A program made the position numbers and the translations under genes. Below, in pieces: positions 1 through 8,478 of a DNA stretch of 64,000 nt. The notes under the pieces were generated by a model. That model ran no database searches. It was not told the DNA's origin and saw nothing but the letters and a program-made list of their open reading frames with translations. Source of the DNA: Actinoplanes sp. TBRC 11911 (GTDB lineage Bacteria > Actinomycetota > Actinomycetes > Mycobacteriales > Micromonosporaceae); NCBI RefSeq assembly GCF_012933445.1, contig NZ_JABBNC010000015.1, positions 1 to 64,000 on the forward strand. Direction: 5' to 3'. Position 1 is the stretch's first letter; each line of letters opens with the position of its first letter.

Positions 1-127
1 GCTGCTGACACCGGAGTCGATCACCAAGGACACCGTCAAGAACGTGATCTCGGACGGCTTCGTGACCAAGGCCGACGTGTGCACCGCGGCGTTCGCCCAG
101 GCATGCACGGCGGCGGGCATCAACTGA
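1..127 (+). CDS. C-terminal end of a sugar ABC transporter substrate-binding protein (partial)
   Basis: Only the last 41 codons are present, read in the frame starting at base 2 and ending at TGA 125-127. The tail has a lysine-rich ITKDTVKN stretch, then DGFVTKADVC and a second cysteine in AQACTAAGIN. This pattern is typical of the C-terminus of xylose/ribose-type periplasmic binding proteins of actinomycetes, where the two cysteines lie close to the end. The role would be sugar capture at the outer face of the membrane for an ABC importer. The start, signal peptide and transporter partners lie upstream of the window. The following glycosyltransferase begins 11 bases later, so read-through is possible. 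Confidence 0.6.
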   Translation, partial: LLTPESITKDTVKNVISDGFVTKADVCTAAFAQACTAAGIN

Positions 128-138
128 CCTGAGAGACC

Positions 139-1344
139 ATGTCGAACGTTGTGATCGCGGGCTACCCCGAGCTCGCCAACATGAATCCGCTGCTGGCCAT
201 CGGGCGAGACCTGGTGGCCCGCGGCCACACCGTGGTGATCTACACCGGCGCCCGGTTCGAAGACCATGTCCGGTCCACCGGGGCGTGTTTTCGCGCCTTT
301 CCCGCGGAGGTCGACTTCGACGACCTCCGCCTCGACCGGCATCTCGCCGAGCGGGAGAACCTGCGGCCGGGTTTGGCCAGGATGGTCTTCGACATGAAGG
401 CCGGTCTGATCGATCCGATCCCGGTGCTGTTTCACGACCTGCGGGCGCTGATCAAGGAATTCGCGGCCGACGTCGTCCTCAGTGAACAGACCTTCCTTCC
501 CGTTCTTGCCCTCGCGGGCCCACAGCGTCCGACCCTCGTGACGCTCGGTACCTTCTGCCCGATGTTTCTCAGTGCGGACACCGCACCGCCCGGGGCCGCC
601 AGGCCGCCGCAGGGCAGGGCCCGAAACCGGGCGATGAACGCCAAGGTTCGCGACTACATGGCCGGGGCACAGGCGGCCGCCGAGGGGACCTTCGCCACGC
701 TCGGCGTGCCACTCGAGGATTACCTCTGGAATGCGGCACTGCGGCACACTGACCACTACCTGCAGTTGTCGATCCCCAGCTTCGAGTACCGGCGCGGCGA
801 CGTCCCCGCCCACTTCCGCTTCGTCGGCCCGATCCTCCCGGCACTGGGCGCCGGCGCCGGGCGCCGAATGTTCGTTGGCGGCCGGCCGATCGTCGCCGTC
901 TCGGATCTGGTGGTGCCGAGCATGCTCGCGCTGGCCGACAACGGCCATGCGGAAGCGGCCGCACCGCTTGACGATCTGGTGCCCAGGGCGGAGGTCCTGA
1001 TAACCGACGGCAATGCCGACGACGTCCACCTCGCGCTACGCCATGGCGTGCCGAGCGTCGTCGCCGCCAGCGCCGCGGAGGAGGCCGAGGTCGCAGCCCG
1101 CCTGGAGTGGACCGGGACGGGCATCAACCTGCACACCGGAACACCCACCCTCGCGGACATCCGCGGGGCGGTGCAGACCATCCTGCGGGATCGGAGGTTC
1201 CGCACTCGAACCGAGCCGCTGATGCGCGAAGCCACCCGGTCGCGCCCATTCGACGCCATCGCCGAGATCGTAGAAGAGGCGAGCCCTCGGCCACCTCGTT
1301 TCCCACCTGGCCGAACGAGCGACGTGAAAGCTCCGCAATCATGA
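139..1344 (+). CDS. Family-1 (MGT-like) glycosyltransferase with degenerate donor-binding motifs
   Basis: A 401-residue GT-B protein. The N-terminal domain has the usual opening (PELANMNPLLAIGRDLVARGH) of macrolide/flavonoid-type UDP-sugar transferases. The C-terminal domain keeps VLITDG, LALRHGVPSVVA, WTGTGINLHTGTPT and a C-terminal helix. The second domain is shortened: the strand normally carrying TQGT and roughly 25 following residues are missing. The usual NGGYG loop reads DGNADD, and the usual GDxxDxPE segment reads AASAAEEAE. Family members transfer sugars to small hydrophobic acceptors. Here donor binding may be lost or changed. Its stop overlaps the next start as ATGA (1341-1344), so it is translationally coupled to the HTH regulator. 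Confidence 0.75.
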   Translation: MSNVVIAGYPELANMNPLLAIGRDLVARGHTVVIYTGARFEDHVRSTGACFRAFPAEVDFDDLRLDRHLAERENLRPGLARMVFDMKAGLIDPIPVLFHDLRALIKEFAADVVLSEQTFLPVLALAGPQRPTLVTLGTFCPMFLSADTAPPGAARPPQGRARNRAMNAKVRDYMAGAQAAAEGTFATLGVPLEDYLWNAALRHTDHYLQLSIPSFEYRRGDVPAHFRFVGPILPALGAGAGRRMFVGGRPIVAVSDLVVPSMLALADNGHAEAAAPLDDLVPRAEVLITDGNADDVHLALRHGVPSVVAASAAEEAEVAARLEWTGTGINLHTGTPTLADIRGAVQTILRDRRFRTRTEPLMREATRSRPFDAIAEIVEEASPRPPRFPPGRTSDVKAPQS

Positions 1345-2249
1345 CGACTCTGACCGAGATATGCAGCCGAGAGCTGGGTAATTTTCTTCGCCGCCGCCGC
1401 GAGGCGCTGTCCCCCAGTGACGCCGGCATCACCACACTAGGCCCACGGCGAACGCCCGGGTTGCGGCGAGCCGAAGTCGCCGCGCTCGCAAACGTCTCCG
1501 TCGCCTACTACGAGCGTCTGGAACGCGGTGCTCGCGGCCCGATGCCGTCGCCGGACATGCTCGACGCCATCGCACGCGCCTTACTGCTGAGCCCGGAACA
1601 CCGTCGCTACATATATCGTCTCGCCGAACAGGCCGTGCCGCCCATTATGGAGCCGGGTGGATCGGCGAACCCGGCGCTCGCCTCGGTCCTACGGGCCGTC
1701 ACAGCCCTCATACCGGCGGCGGTGATCGATACCATCGGCACCGTGCTGGCACAGAACGCCATCCATGCTGAGCTGTTCGGCCCGATGGCGGACTTCAAGG
1801 CGCCTCGGTCGAACATCGTCTGGCGATGGTTTACTGAGCCGGACTGGCGCCGCCGGCTGAAACCGGCCGACGACCACGACATCGGTAGCCGGGTACTGGC
1901 AGCAGAACTTCGCAACGGTGTCGCGCTGCGCAGGGCGGACGCCGAGACCTGCGACTTCCTGCAGAATCTGCTTCGGGAGAGCGCGGACTTCCGAGTGAAA
2001 TGGGAACAACACGAGGTCCTGACCGTCCAGTCGAACCGCGAACGTTTCGCTCACCCGGAGGTAGGGACCATCGAGGTAGAACGCACGGTCATGCTTAGCC
2101 CCACGTTGACCCAGCGACTGAGCCTGCTCCAGCCTGCGGTTGGTACGGACGCCGTCGAGCGCCTCGCGAGGCTGAACCGACTCACTCTCCGACAGCCTTC
2201 CCCCGCAGCCGCCGACTCGCCCAGCAATCACGGGTCGCCAAGTGGGTAG
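1341..2249 (+). CDS. HTH transcriptional regulator with MmyB-like ligand-binding domain
   Basis: 302 residues from ATG 1341, inside the ATGA overlap with the glycosyltransferase. An upstream in-frame extension exists but lies entirely inside that gene, so ATG 1341 is the sensible start. Residues about 9-75 form a Cro/XRE helix-turn-helix (FLRRRREALSP, RTPGLRRAEVAALANVS, YYERLERG). The rest resembles the MmyB-like domain (ALIPAAVIDTIGTVLAQN, NIVWRWFTEP, HEVLTVQSNRERFAHPEVG) found in many actinobacterial regulators of small redox or detoxification genes. It probably controls its own operon or a neighbouring gene; no operator was recognised. Confidence 0.85.
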   Translation: MTTLTEICSRELGNFLRRRREALSPSDAGITTLGPRRTPGLRRAEVAALANVSVAYYERLERGARGPMPSPDMLDAIARALLLSPEHRRYIYRLAEQAVPPIMEPGGSANPALASVLRAVTALIPAAVIDTIGTVLAQNAIHAELFGPMADFKAPRSNIVWRWFTEPDWRRRLKPADDHDIGSRVLAAELRNGVALRRADAETCDFLQNLLRESADFRVKWEQHEVLTVQSNRERFAHPEVGTIEVERTVMLSPTLTQRLSLLQPAVGTDAVERLARLNRLTLRQPSPAAADSPSNHGSPSG

Positions 2250-2327
2250 GTGGACAGTCATGCTCGCGTTTGCACGCGCGGCGGAGGGGATCGGCGGCGG
2301 TGACGTCCTGCGGGGAAGTTCATACCT

Positions 2328-2816
2328 TCACATCAGGGGTTCGCGGCAATTGTTGATCGTTTTCGTCATCAACTGGGAAACGGGTTTGAAGCCGACGCTC
2401 TGGTAGAGCCTTCGGGCGGACTCGTTGTAGGCGAACACATTGAGGGTTATTTGTCGCACCCCGCGCCCGACCAGCTCGCGTTCCACAGCTTGGATAAGCG
2501 CGCGCCCGTGGCCACGGCCCCTGCTGCCCTCCATCACGAAGATCATGTAAATGTGGGACGTGTTCAATGACTTCAAGGCCAGCCAAACCCAGCCGATCTT
2601 CACGCCGTCCGCGAGGCCGTCGAAGAACAGCATGCCCGGCGTATCGATGCCTTGGGGAAAAAGGTCGGCGACGGCTTTCTCGCCGGCCGCACGGGCCGCC
2701 GTCGCGTCGACGTGCTGGTTGCGAATGAGTCCTTCGGCATACACGTCGACCGCAATCGGCACGCCGTCGTCGAACCCGGAACGGGCCATGGGGACGAGAT
2801 GTAGATCATTTGTCAC
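2328..2816 (-). CDS. GNAT family N-acetyltransferase
   Basis: 162 residues with a GTG start at 2816. The acetyl-CoA-binding motif A is clear: VMEGSRGRGHGRALIQAVE (R-x-x-G-x-G/A), followed by ITLNVFAYNESARRLYQSVGF, the motif B helix common to GCN5-related acetyltransferases. The substrate cannot be deduced. The upstream 207 bases are shared with the divergent S9 peptidase. No good Shine-Dalgarno sequence precedes the GTG, so the start is the least certain part. Confidence 0.85.
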   Translation of the reverse strand: MTNDLHLVPMARSGFDDGVPIAVDVYAEGLIRNQHVDATAARAAGEKAVADLFPQGIDTPGMLFFDGLADGVKIGWVWLALKSLNTSHIYMIFVMEGSRGRGHGRALIQAVERELVGRGVRQITLNVFAYNESARRLYQSVGFKPVSQLMTKTINNCREPLM

Positions 2817-3023
2817 GGCTGCCAGTTTGCTTCATTTTCCCGAGAAGCGTTAGGACGCGAGACACGAATCCTTTGTCCACATCGGTGTCTGTTGAGGCTG
2901 GCACACGGCAGTGGTATTGACGAGCACCGTGACGATCTTCACGGCTAGCCCGCTTGGCTGAAGGCGCGGCTTTCCGGCACGTTTGGTCATCGCTTGAGGC
3001 AGATATCCTGAGGAGGTCGTTGT

Positions 3024-4970
3024 ATGTCCGGTATGCACCAGACGGTCGAGAAGCAATTGCGCGCGCTTTTCGAACCGGCTTTCGGACGACCATCGGCTAT
3101 TCGTGACGTCCACGTGTCGGCAGACGGACGTCAGGTCGTGGTGACCGCGGACGTGTGGGAGGAACTTGAGGGAAGACCGCGCAGCGTCGTCCACACCGTC
3201 GTGGATGGAACGTTGCGCCCCCTCGCGGATCGGGCCTACGGGGCGCGAATTTCCCCCGACGGGAACAGCACGGCCTTTCTGTCGGATCGAGAACGGCCAG
3301 GGGAATTCCAGCTTTTCATCCAGGGTGAGCCGGCTCCGCCAGTGCCCGGGACGATCGAATACGCGTACTGGTCGCCGGACAGCCGCAAGCTCCTCCTCGG
3401 CGTCGCGGGTGTCGGCGCCGAGCTGCCCAGCGCCCAAGGATCTGGCACGCTCGGCCATCAGGCGTCGACTCTGCCTTCCTGGTATCCGCGGACCGAGTAC
3501 GGCTCGGCCGCCGACCATGCCTGGCGCAGCCTTTGGACCTACGAGCCTGGCACCGGCGAACTTACCCGCGTCTCGCGCGAGGGCCTGAATTGCTGGGAAG
3601 CCAACTGGGCGGGGCCGGACGCCATCGTCGCCATCACATCCCGTACCCCCGACGAAGACGCGTGGTACAGCGCGGAACTGAGTCATGTCGACTTGGTGAC
3701 CCAGAAGGTGCGGACGCTTCTGACGAGCACGGTGCAGCTCGGTCTTCCGTCGGGATCACCTGACGGCCGTCAAGTCGCGGTGGTTCAGGCAGTGTGCAGC
3801 GATCGCTGGGTCGTCGCCGGCGACCTCCTGGTCGTCGACACCGGCACCGCGGCCGCTCGCCACGTCAACACGAACGGAACGGACGTCACTCGCACCGGCT
3901 GGATCGACTCCGAACGGCTTGGCTTCGCCGGCGTGCGACGACTCGACTCGGCAGCGGGCGTCATCGACGTCCTCGACGGAAAAGTCCACGAAGTGGTGGC
4001 GACGCCGAACAACTGCGGCGGGAATGCGATCTACCCCGACGCCGCGTTCACCTCCGACGGTCGGGTCGTCACCATCCAGGACTCTTACGGCAAGCCGCCG
4101 CAGATCGTCATGTCCGGCCCGGACGGCCACCAGATACTGGCATCGATCGCTCATGCAGGCACCGACCACTGGGCATCGATGTCCGGCCACGCGACGCGTG
4201 TTGAGTGGAACGCGCGCGACGGGCAGGAGATCGACGGCATGCTGTTCCTGCCCAGCGGTGACGGACCGCATCCGCTCATTCTGCACGTCCATGGCGGTCC
4301 CATCTGGTCTCTGCGGGACTATTGGTCGGCGCGGTACCCGTGGATCTCGATGCTTGTGGCCCGCGGATATGCCGTGCTCACCCCCAACCCGCGGGGCAGC
4401 ACGGGCTACGGACAAGCCTTCGCGGCCGGGGTCGTGGGGGACATGGGCGGCGCTGACGCGCAGGATTGTCTTTCCGGCATTGACGCGATGGTGGAGCGCG
4501 GTATCGCCGACCCGGCCCGGATCGGCGTGATCGGCGCCAGCTACGGCGGTTACATGGCATCCTGGCTGATCACCCAAGATACCCGATTCGCCGCCGCGGT
4601 CTCGATCGACCCGATCACCGACTGGTACAGCTGGCTATACACGAGCAACGTCGCAGGCCTCGGCGTCCGCCTTCTGAACGGCGACCCTGAGGTACCGGGC
4701 AGCCAGGTATTCAGCCGCAGTCCTCTGGTTCACGCCAGCAAGACGCGAGCGGCATGCCTAAACATCGCGGGGGGCCAGGATCGCAGCACTCCGCCGGGGC
4801 AAGCTGAGGAGTTCCACCACGCATTGGTCTTCCACGGAGTGCCGTCCGCGTTGGTCATCTATCCCGAGGAGGGACACGGCGTCCGCGCTTTTCCCGCCGT
4901 GACCGACTTCCTCAGCAGAATCATCGACTGGTTTGAGAAGTACTTGCCGGCCGGGTCGATCGTTGGCTGA
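3024..4970 (+). CDS. S9 family serine peptidase (acylaminoacyl/dipeptidyl peptidase-like)
   Basis: 648 residues from ATG 3024, preceded by a strong AGGAGG at 3011-3016. The N-terminal two-thirds is a TolB/DPP-type beta-propeller with repeated SPDG/SPDS turns (ARISPDGN, YWSPDSRK, LPSGSPDGRQ). The C-terminal alpha/beta-hydrolase domain starts near HVHGGPIW. The catalytic triad can be placed: Ser506 in GASYGGYMASW, Asp586 in GGQDRSTPP and His618 in EEGHGV. Members cleave short peptides or acylated N-termini in the cytoplasm. No signal peptide is seen. It stands alone, divergent from the acetyltransferase. Confidence 0.92.
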   Translation: MSGMHQTVEKQLRALFEPAFGRPSAIRDVHVSADGRQVVVTADVWEELEGRPRSVVHTVVDGTLRPLADRAYGARISPDGNSTAFLSDRERPGEFQLFIQGEPAPPVPGTIEYAYWSPDSRKLLLGVAGVGAELPSAQGSGTLGHQASTLPSWYPRTEYGSAADHAWRSLWTYEPGTGELTRVSREGLNCWEANWAGPDAIVAITSRTPDEDAWYSAELSHVDLVTQKVRTLLTSTVQLGLPSGSPDGRQVAVVQAVCSDRWVVAGDLLVVDTGTAAARHVNTNGTDVTRTGWIDSERLGFAGVRRLDSAAGVIDVLDGKVHEVVATPNNCGGNAIYPDAAFTSDGRVVTIQDSYGKPPQIVMSGPDGHQILASIAHAGTDHWASMSGHATRVEWNARDGQEIDGMLFLPSGDGPHPLILHVHGGPIWSLRDYWSARYPWISMLVARGYAVLTPNPRGSTGYGQAFAAGVVGDMGGADAQDCLSGIDAMVERGIADPARIGVIGASYGGYMASWLITQDTRFAAAVSIDPITDWYSWLYTSNVAGLGVRLLNGDPEVPGSQVFSRSPLVHASKTRAACLNIAGGQDRSTPPGQAEEFHHALVFHGVPSALVIYPEEGHGVRAFPAVTDFLSRIIDWFEKYLPAGSIVG

Positions 4971-5066
4971 CGCCGGCCGGGTCTGCTAGATCACGTGAAT
5001 CGCGGGCGTCCTGCGACGTTTGGCCGGTGACAGCTCCGGTTTTCTGTCCAGGAAGGAACGATCGGC

Positions 5067-5621
5067 ATGCAGCATGCCATCGCACACCGGCGGCCCATCG
5101 TCGCCGGGCTCGCCGCCGTGGCGGCGCTCACTCTGACCGCGGTGGGGCTCGCCGGGCCGGCGTCCGCCGCCCCGGCGAGCGATCAGGGCAACCGTCCGCA
5201 CCCCCATCTGACCGTGACGCCGAGCAGGAATCTCACCGACGGCACCGTCATCACGATCCGCGGTACCGGCTTCGACACGCGCACCGCCAACCCGATCAGC
5301 CCGGGAACGAACGCCGGGGCGTACGTGGAAATCGGTTGGATCGAGAAGTCCGGGTGGCAGCCCTCCAAGGGCTTCTCGCAGGACACGCACTCCGCCGCCA
5401 ACCTGGTTTGGGTCCACACCGGCGTCACCCCGGGCAGCGTGGCCCAGGCGGAGCTGCACCCTGACGGGTCGTTCAAGACCACCCTCAAGGTCGACGACAA
5501 GGCCCTGCAGAACGAGAAGATCCGCGGCGGCGTCCTCGCGATCTTCTCTGTCTCGGCACTGTTCACGGTTTCCGCCGGTGCCGAGGCCGACGTGCCGATC
5601 ACGCTCAAGCCCCAGCACTGA
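5067..5621 (+). CDS. Secreted neocarzinostatin-like Ig-fold protein
   Basis: 184 residues, start ATG 5067 behind AGGAAGGAA. A signal peptide is clear: basic N-terminus, hydrophobic AVAALTLTAVGLAGPAS and cleavage near ASAAPAS. The mature part opens with LTVTPSRNLTDGTVITIRGTGF, the typical first strand pair of the neocarzinostatin/macromomycin-type immunoglobulin fold. In the chromoprotein families this fold carries a small ligand; most genomic homologues have no known ligand. No enediyne genes are nearby, so a generic extracellular binding role is more likely. It stands alone and ends at a strong bidirectional hairpin. Confidence 0.7.
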   Translation: MQHAIAHRRPIVAGLAAVAALTLTAVGLAGPASAAPASDQGNRPHPHLTVTPSRNLTDGTVITIRGTGFDTRTANPISPGTNAGAYVEIGWIEKSGWQPSKGFSQDTHSAANLVWVHTGVTPGSVAQAELHPDGSFKTTLKVDDKALQNEKIRGGVLAIFSVSALFTVSAGAEADVPITLKPQH

Positions 5622-5630
5622 CGGACCGGC

Positions 5631-5665
5631 GACGGCCGCGGAGTCCCCGGGGCGCCGCGGCCGTC
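5631..5665. terminator. Bidirectional hairpin between convergent genes
   Basis: Perfect 11-bp arms GACGGCCGCGG and CCGCGGCCGTC with a 13-base loop, without a U-tract. It lies between the stops of the neocarzinostatin-like gene and the aldo/keto reductase, which converge here. Confidence 0.7.
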
Positions 5666-5697
5666 ACATCCCGCGAAACAGCGACTCTAGTCTCTGG

Positions 5698-6657
5698 TCA
5701 GCCCATGGCGCTGACCTCGTCCAGGCGGGCGCGCTCGCCAGCGGTGAGCTCGAGGTCGACGGCCGCGAGGTTCTCCGCCAGTTGCGCGCTGGTCCGAGCG
5801 CCGACAACCAGGGAAGTCACCGCTGGCCGCGACAGCAGCCAGGCGAGTGCCACCTGAGCCGATGTCGCCGCACGCTCGGCGGCGATCTCATTCAAGACGT
5901 CGACGATGTCGTACAGTCTGCCCTCGTCTCGGACCGGCGGATCGGTCCAGCCGGCGAAACGCCGCGAGCCTGCCGGAGGTCGCTCGCCCCGCCGGTACTT
6001 GCCGGTCAGCAACCCGCCCGCTAGCGGGCCCCACACCAGTACTCCGACACCCTGATCGATGGCGGTCGGGAGTAGCCCATCCTCGGCCTCTCGTGAAGTC
6101 AGCGAGTAGTAGATCTGCTGGCTGACGACCCGGGTCAGCCCTAGCCGTTCGGATGTTGCGAGCGTCTTCATCAGATGCCAGTCGGAGTAGTTCGAGCATC
6201 CGACGTAGCGGACCTTTCCCGTACGCACGAGGGCGTCCAGCGCAGACAGCGTCTCCTCGAGAGGTGTTACGCCGTCCCACGCGTGCATTTGGTAGAGGTC
6301 GATGTGGTCGGTGCCGAGGCGCCGCAGGCTGCGCTCGCAGGCGCGGATCAGATGTTGTCGAGATGAGCCCCGGTCGTTGGGCCCGTGACCCATGGGCATG
6401 CCTGCTTTCGTGGCGATGAGCACGCGATCCCGGCGTCCTCTCAGGGCCCGACCGACGAGTTCCTCCGACACACCACGGGAGTAGGAGTCAGCGGTGTCGA
6501 TAAGATTGACGCCCGCGTCGAGCGCGAGGTCCACCTGGCGGGTCGCCTCGGTTCGTCCTACGCTTCCGACGGGGCCAGATCCGTGGCCGAACGTGAGAGC
6601 GCCCATCGCCACGGTGGACACCCGGACGCCGGACCTGCCGAGCTGCCGATACTTCAT
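5698..6657 (-). CDS. Aldo/keto reductase
   Basis: 319 residues of typical length for the family. The NADPH-dependent (beta/alpha)8 reductase signature is visible: MKYRQLGRSGVRVSTVAMG at the start, the catalytic Asp/Tyr in DTADSYSRGVSEELVGRAL, Lys in IATKAGMP and His in LYQMHAWD. The GCSNYSDW and VVSQQIYYSLTSREAE segments are the usual substrate-barrel strands. It reduces carbonyls in the cytoplasm; the substrate is not predictable. It is followed by a terminator at 5631-5665 and preceded by about 250 bases with no gene. Confidence 0.93.
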   Translation of the reverse strand: MKYRQLGRSGVRVSTVAMGALTFGHGSGPVGSVGRTEATRQVDLALDAGVNLIDTADSYSRGVSEELVGRALRGRRDRVLIATKAGMPMGHGPNDRGSSRQHLIRACERSLRRLGTDHIDLYQMHAWDGVTPLEETLSALDALVRTGKVRYVGCSNYSDWHLMKTLATSERLGLTRVVSQQIYYSLTSREAEDGLLPTAIDQGVGVLVWGPLAGGLLTGKYRRGERPPAGSRRFAGWTDPPVRDEGRLYDIVDVLNEIAAERAATSAQVALAWLLSRPAVTSLVVGARTSAQLAENLAAVDLELTAGERARLDEVSAMG

Positions 6658-6911
6658 GTTCCGCAGACGTGCGACGGATCTCTGGATTCACGACGCGCAG
6701 GACGTATCACGTACGCAGGCTGGCCGCGCCGGTGACTCAACTGCGGTACGCCATCCACTCGATTCCTGGACAACATCGGCCAGCGGTGTGCGGCGTGAAA
6801 ATCGCGTTCGCGCTGAGCACGTCGCGGACGTCGATGCCGGCCCGATGCCGGGCGAGCAGGGCCGGTGCGATCAGCGCCGTCGTGACGCTCGAGCTGCTCG
6901 ATTTCGGTGTG

Positions 6912-8372
6912 TCAACGCCAGGCCGAGTTCAAGGCCGCTTTCGCCGCAGACCGCAGTGTGCTGTCTTTTTCCGCGTCCGAGGCCCAGGCGACGTGCCCGT
7001 CGGGGCGAATCAGCGCGCCGCGAACGTCTCGCCATTCGGCAGCACGTGCCCCGGCAGGCGCCGTTGCTCGTGCGTCGCTGGACTCGGTCATGGAGGTCAG
7101 GACGGCGTGTCCGGTGAGGTCGAGCAGTTGATATCGGGCCGGTGTCAGCCGGTCGAACAGCGTCCGGCCGTCGTCGAGAAGCAGGTTGGGAGCGCGCCGG
7201 CCGGCCAAGGGGTGGGCTTGCGGTGACGGCGGCCGGTAGGTGACGTCGAGTCCCGATGTCATGGCGGCCAAGCGTCGCGAGACCTCGGGAATCTCCGCGA
7301 TCATGGTGGTCAGCATCGAGCGGAGGGCCAGGGTCTCCTCGTCGAATCGGTTCATCAACGGCATCTGCGCACGGATGGAATCCATGAGTTCGACACCGAC
7401 CGCGTGCCGCTCGTCGTGGTAGCTGTCCAAGAACTCGTCCGAGGCTTGCCCGCGGACGACGGCGGCGAGTTTCCATCCCAGGTTCGCGGCGTCCTGCACT
7501 CCGGTGTTGAGTCCCCGGCCGCCGGCCGGGGCGATCCGGTGCGCGGCGTCGCCGGCCAGCAGTATCCGGCCGGCGCGGTACGTTTCGGCAAGCCGGTTGT
7601 CGGTGTCGCTGCGCGATGACCAGAACGAGTCGCGTAGCCCGAAGTCGGTGCCCGCGATGGCCTTGACCTTCGCGGCCAGGGCCGCCGTGGTGGCCGGTTC
7701 CGGGTCAGCGGTCTTCGGCTCGATACCGGCGACTCGATGCAGCGTGGGTCCGAGGGGCACCACCAGCAGCGATCCGGCCGGCGACGTCGCCTGATAGTAG
7801 GGATCGTTTGGTGGGGCGTCCAACCGCACGTCCGCGACCCACGACAACGCGGTGCCGTCGGTTCCGGGAAAACCGATGCCCGCCGCCGCCCGGACCGAGC
7901 TTCGAACCCCGTCACATCCGACCAGGAAAGCGCCCTGCAGTTCGTACGCGTGGTTCGGTCCGGCGATCCGTGCCGTGACGTCATCGGCACGCTGGGTCGA
8001 AGAGAGGAAGCTGTGACCTCGCCGGATATCGGCACCTGCCGCGCGGGCGTGGTCTTCGAGCATGGCCTCCACGTCAGGCTGGCCCAGAATGAGGACGAAG
8101 GGAAACGGTGTGTCGAGCACCCCGTAGTCCATCCGCTGGTCCAGCAATGCGAAATGCGACGTCGGAACCCGTCTTCCGGCATCGAGGAAGCGGTCCGCGA
8201 TGCCGCGCGACGCCCACAGTTCGAGGGTCCGTGGTTGGATGGTGAACCCCTTTGAATGGAGATCGCGCTCCGCTCGCCTCTCCAGGACGGTGACGTCCGT
8301 CCCGGCGAGCGCGAGTTCGGCGGCCAGCCACAGCCCGGTGGGGCCCGCGCCGACGATGATCACACGTCCCAT
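6912..8372 (-). CDS. FAD-dependent aromatic monooxygenase (PHBH/Rox type)
   Basis: 486 residues. The dinucleotide-binding motif VIIVGAGPTGLWLAAELA sits at the N-terminus, DG motif VGCDGVRSSVR near residue 155-165, and the second FAD motif LLAGDAAHRIAPAGGRGLN near residue 275-290, followed by VQDAANLGWKLA. A C-terminal thioredoxin-like extension (LLDLTGHAVL, LIRPDGHVAWAS) matches the class that includes rifampicin monooxygenase and polyketide hydroxylases. It would hydroxylate an aromatic compound using NAD(P)H and O2, in antibiotic inactivation or catabolism. No biosynthetic cluster is adjacent, so a resistance or degradation role is inferred only. Confidence 0.9.
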   Translation of the reverse strand: MGRVIIVGAGPTGLWLAAELALAGTDVTVLERRAERDLHSKGFTIQPRTLELWASRGIADRFLDAGRRVPTSHFALLDQRMDYGVLDTPFPFVLILGQPDVEAMLEDHARAAGADIRRGHSFLSSTQRADDVTARIAGPNHAYELQGAFLVGCDGVRSSVRAAAGIGFPGTDGTALSWVADVRLDAPPNDPYYQATSPAGSLLVVPLGPTLHRVAGIEPKTADPEPATTAALAAKVKAIAGTDFGLRDSFWSSRSDTDNRLAETYRAGRILLAGDAAHRIAPAGGRGLNTGVQDAANLGWKLAAVVRGQASDEFLDSYHDERHAVGVELMDSIRAQMPLMNRFDEETLALRSMLTTMIAEIPEVSRRLAAMTSGLDVTYRPPSPQAHPLAGRRAPNLLLDDGRTLFDRLTPARYQLLDLTGHAVLTSMTESSDARATAPAGARAAEWRDVRGALIRPDGHVAWASDAEKDSTLRSAAKAALNSAWR

Positions 8373-8478
8373 GCGCCCGAGCCTACTGCGACCAAGACCG
8401 GCAATACCTCCACTGTGGGTGGTGATGAAATCGGACTTGCGCGATCGGGGTCAGGGAAACCTGTTCGCCGGCGCCCGG

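Noticed and set aside
6658..6911. Possible small gene between the aldo/keto reductase and the monooxygenase
   Set aside because: No frame with a ribosome site or recognisable family was found.
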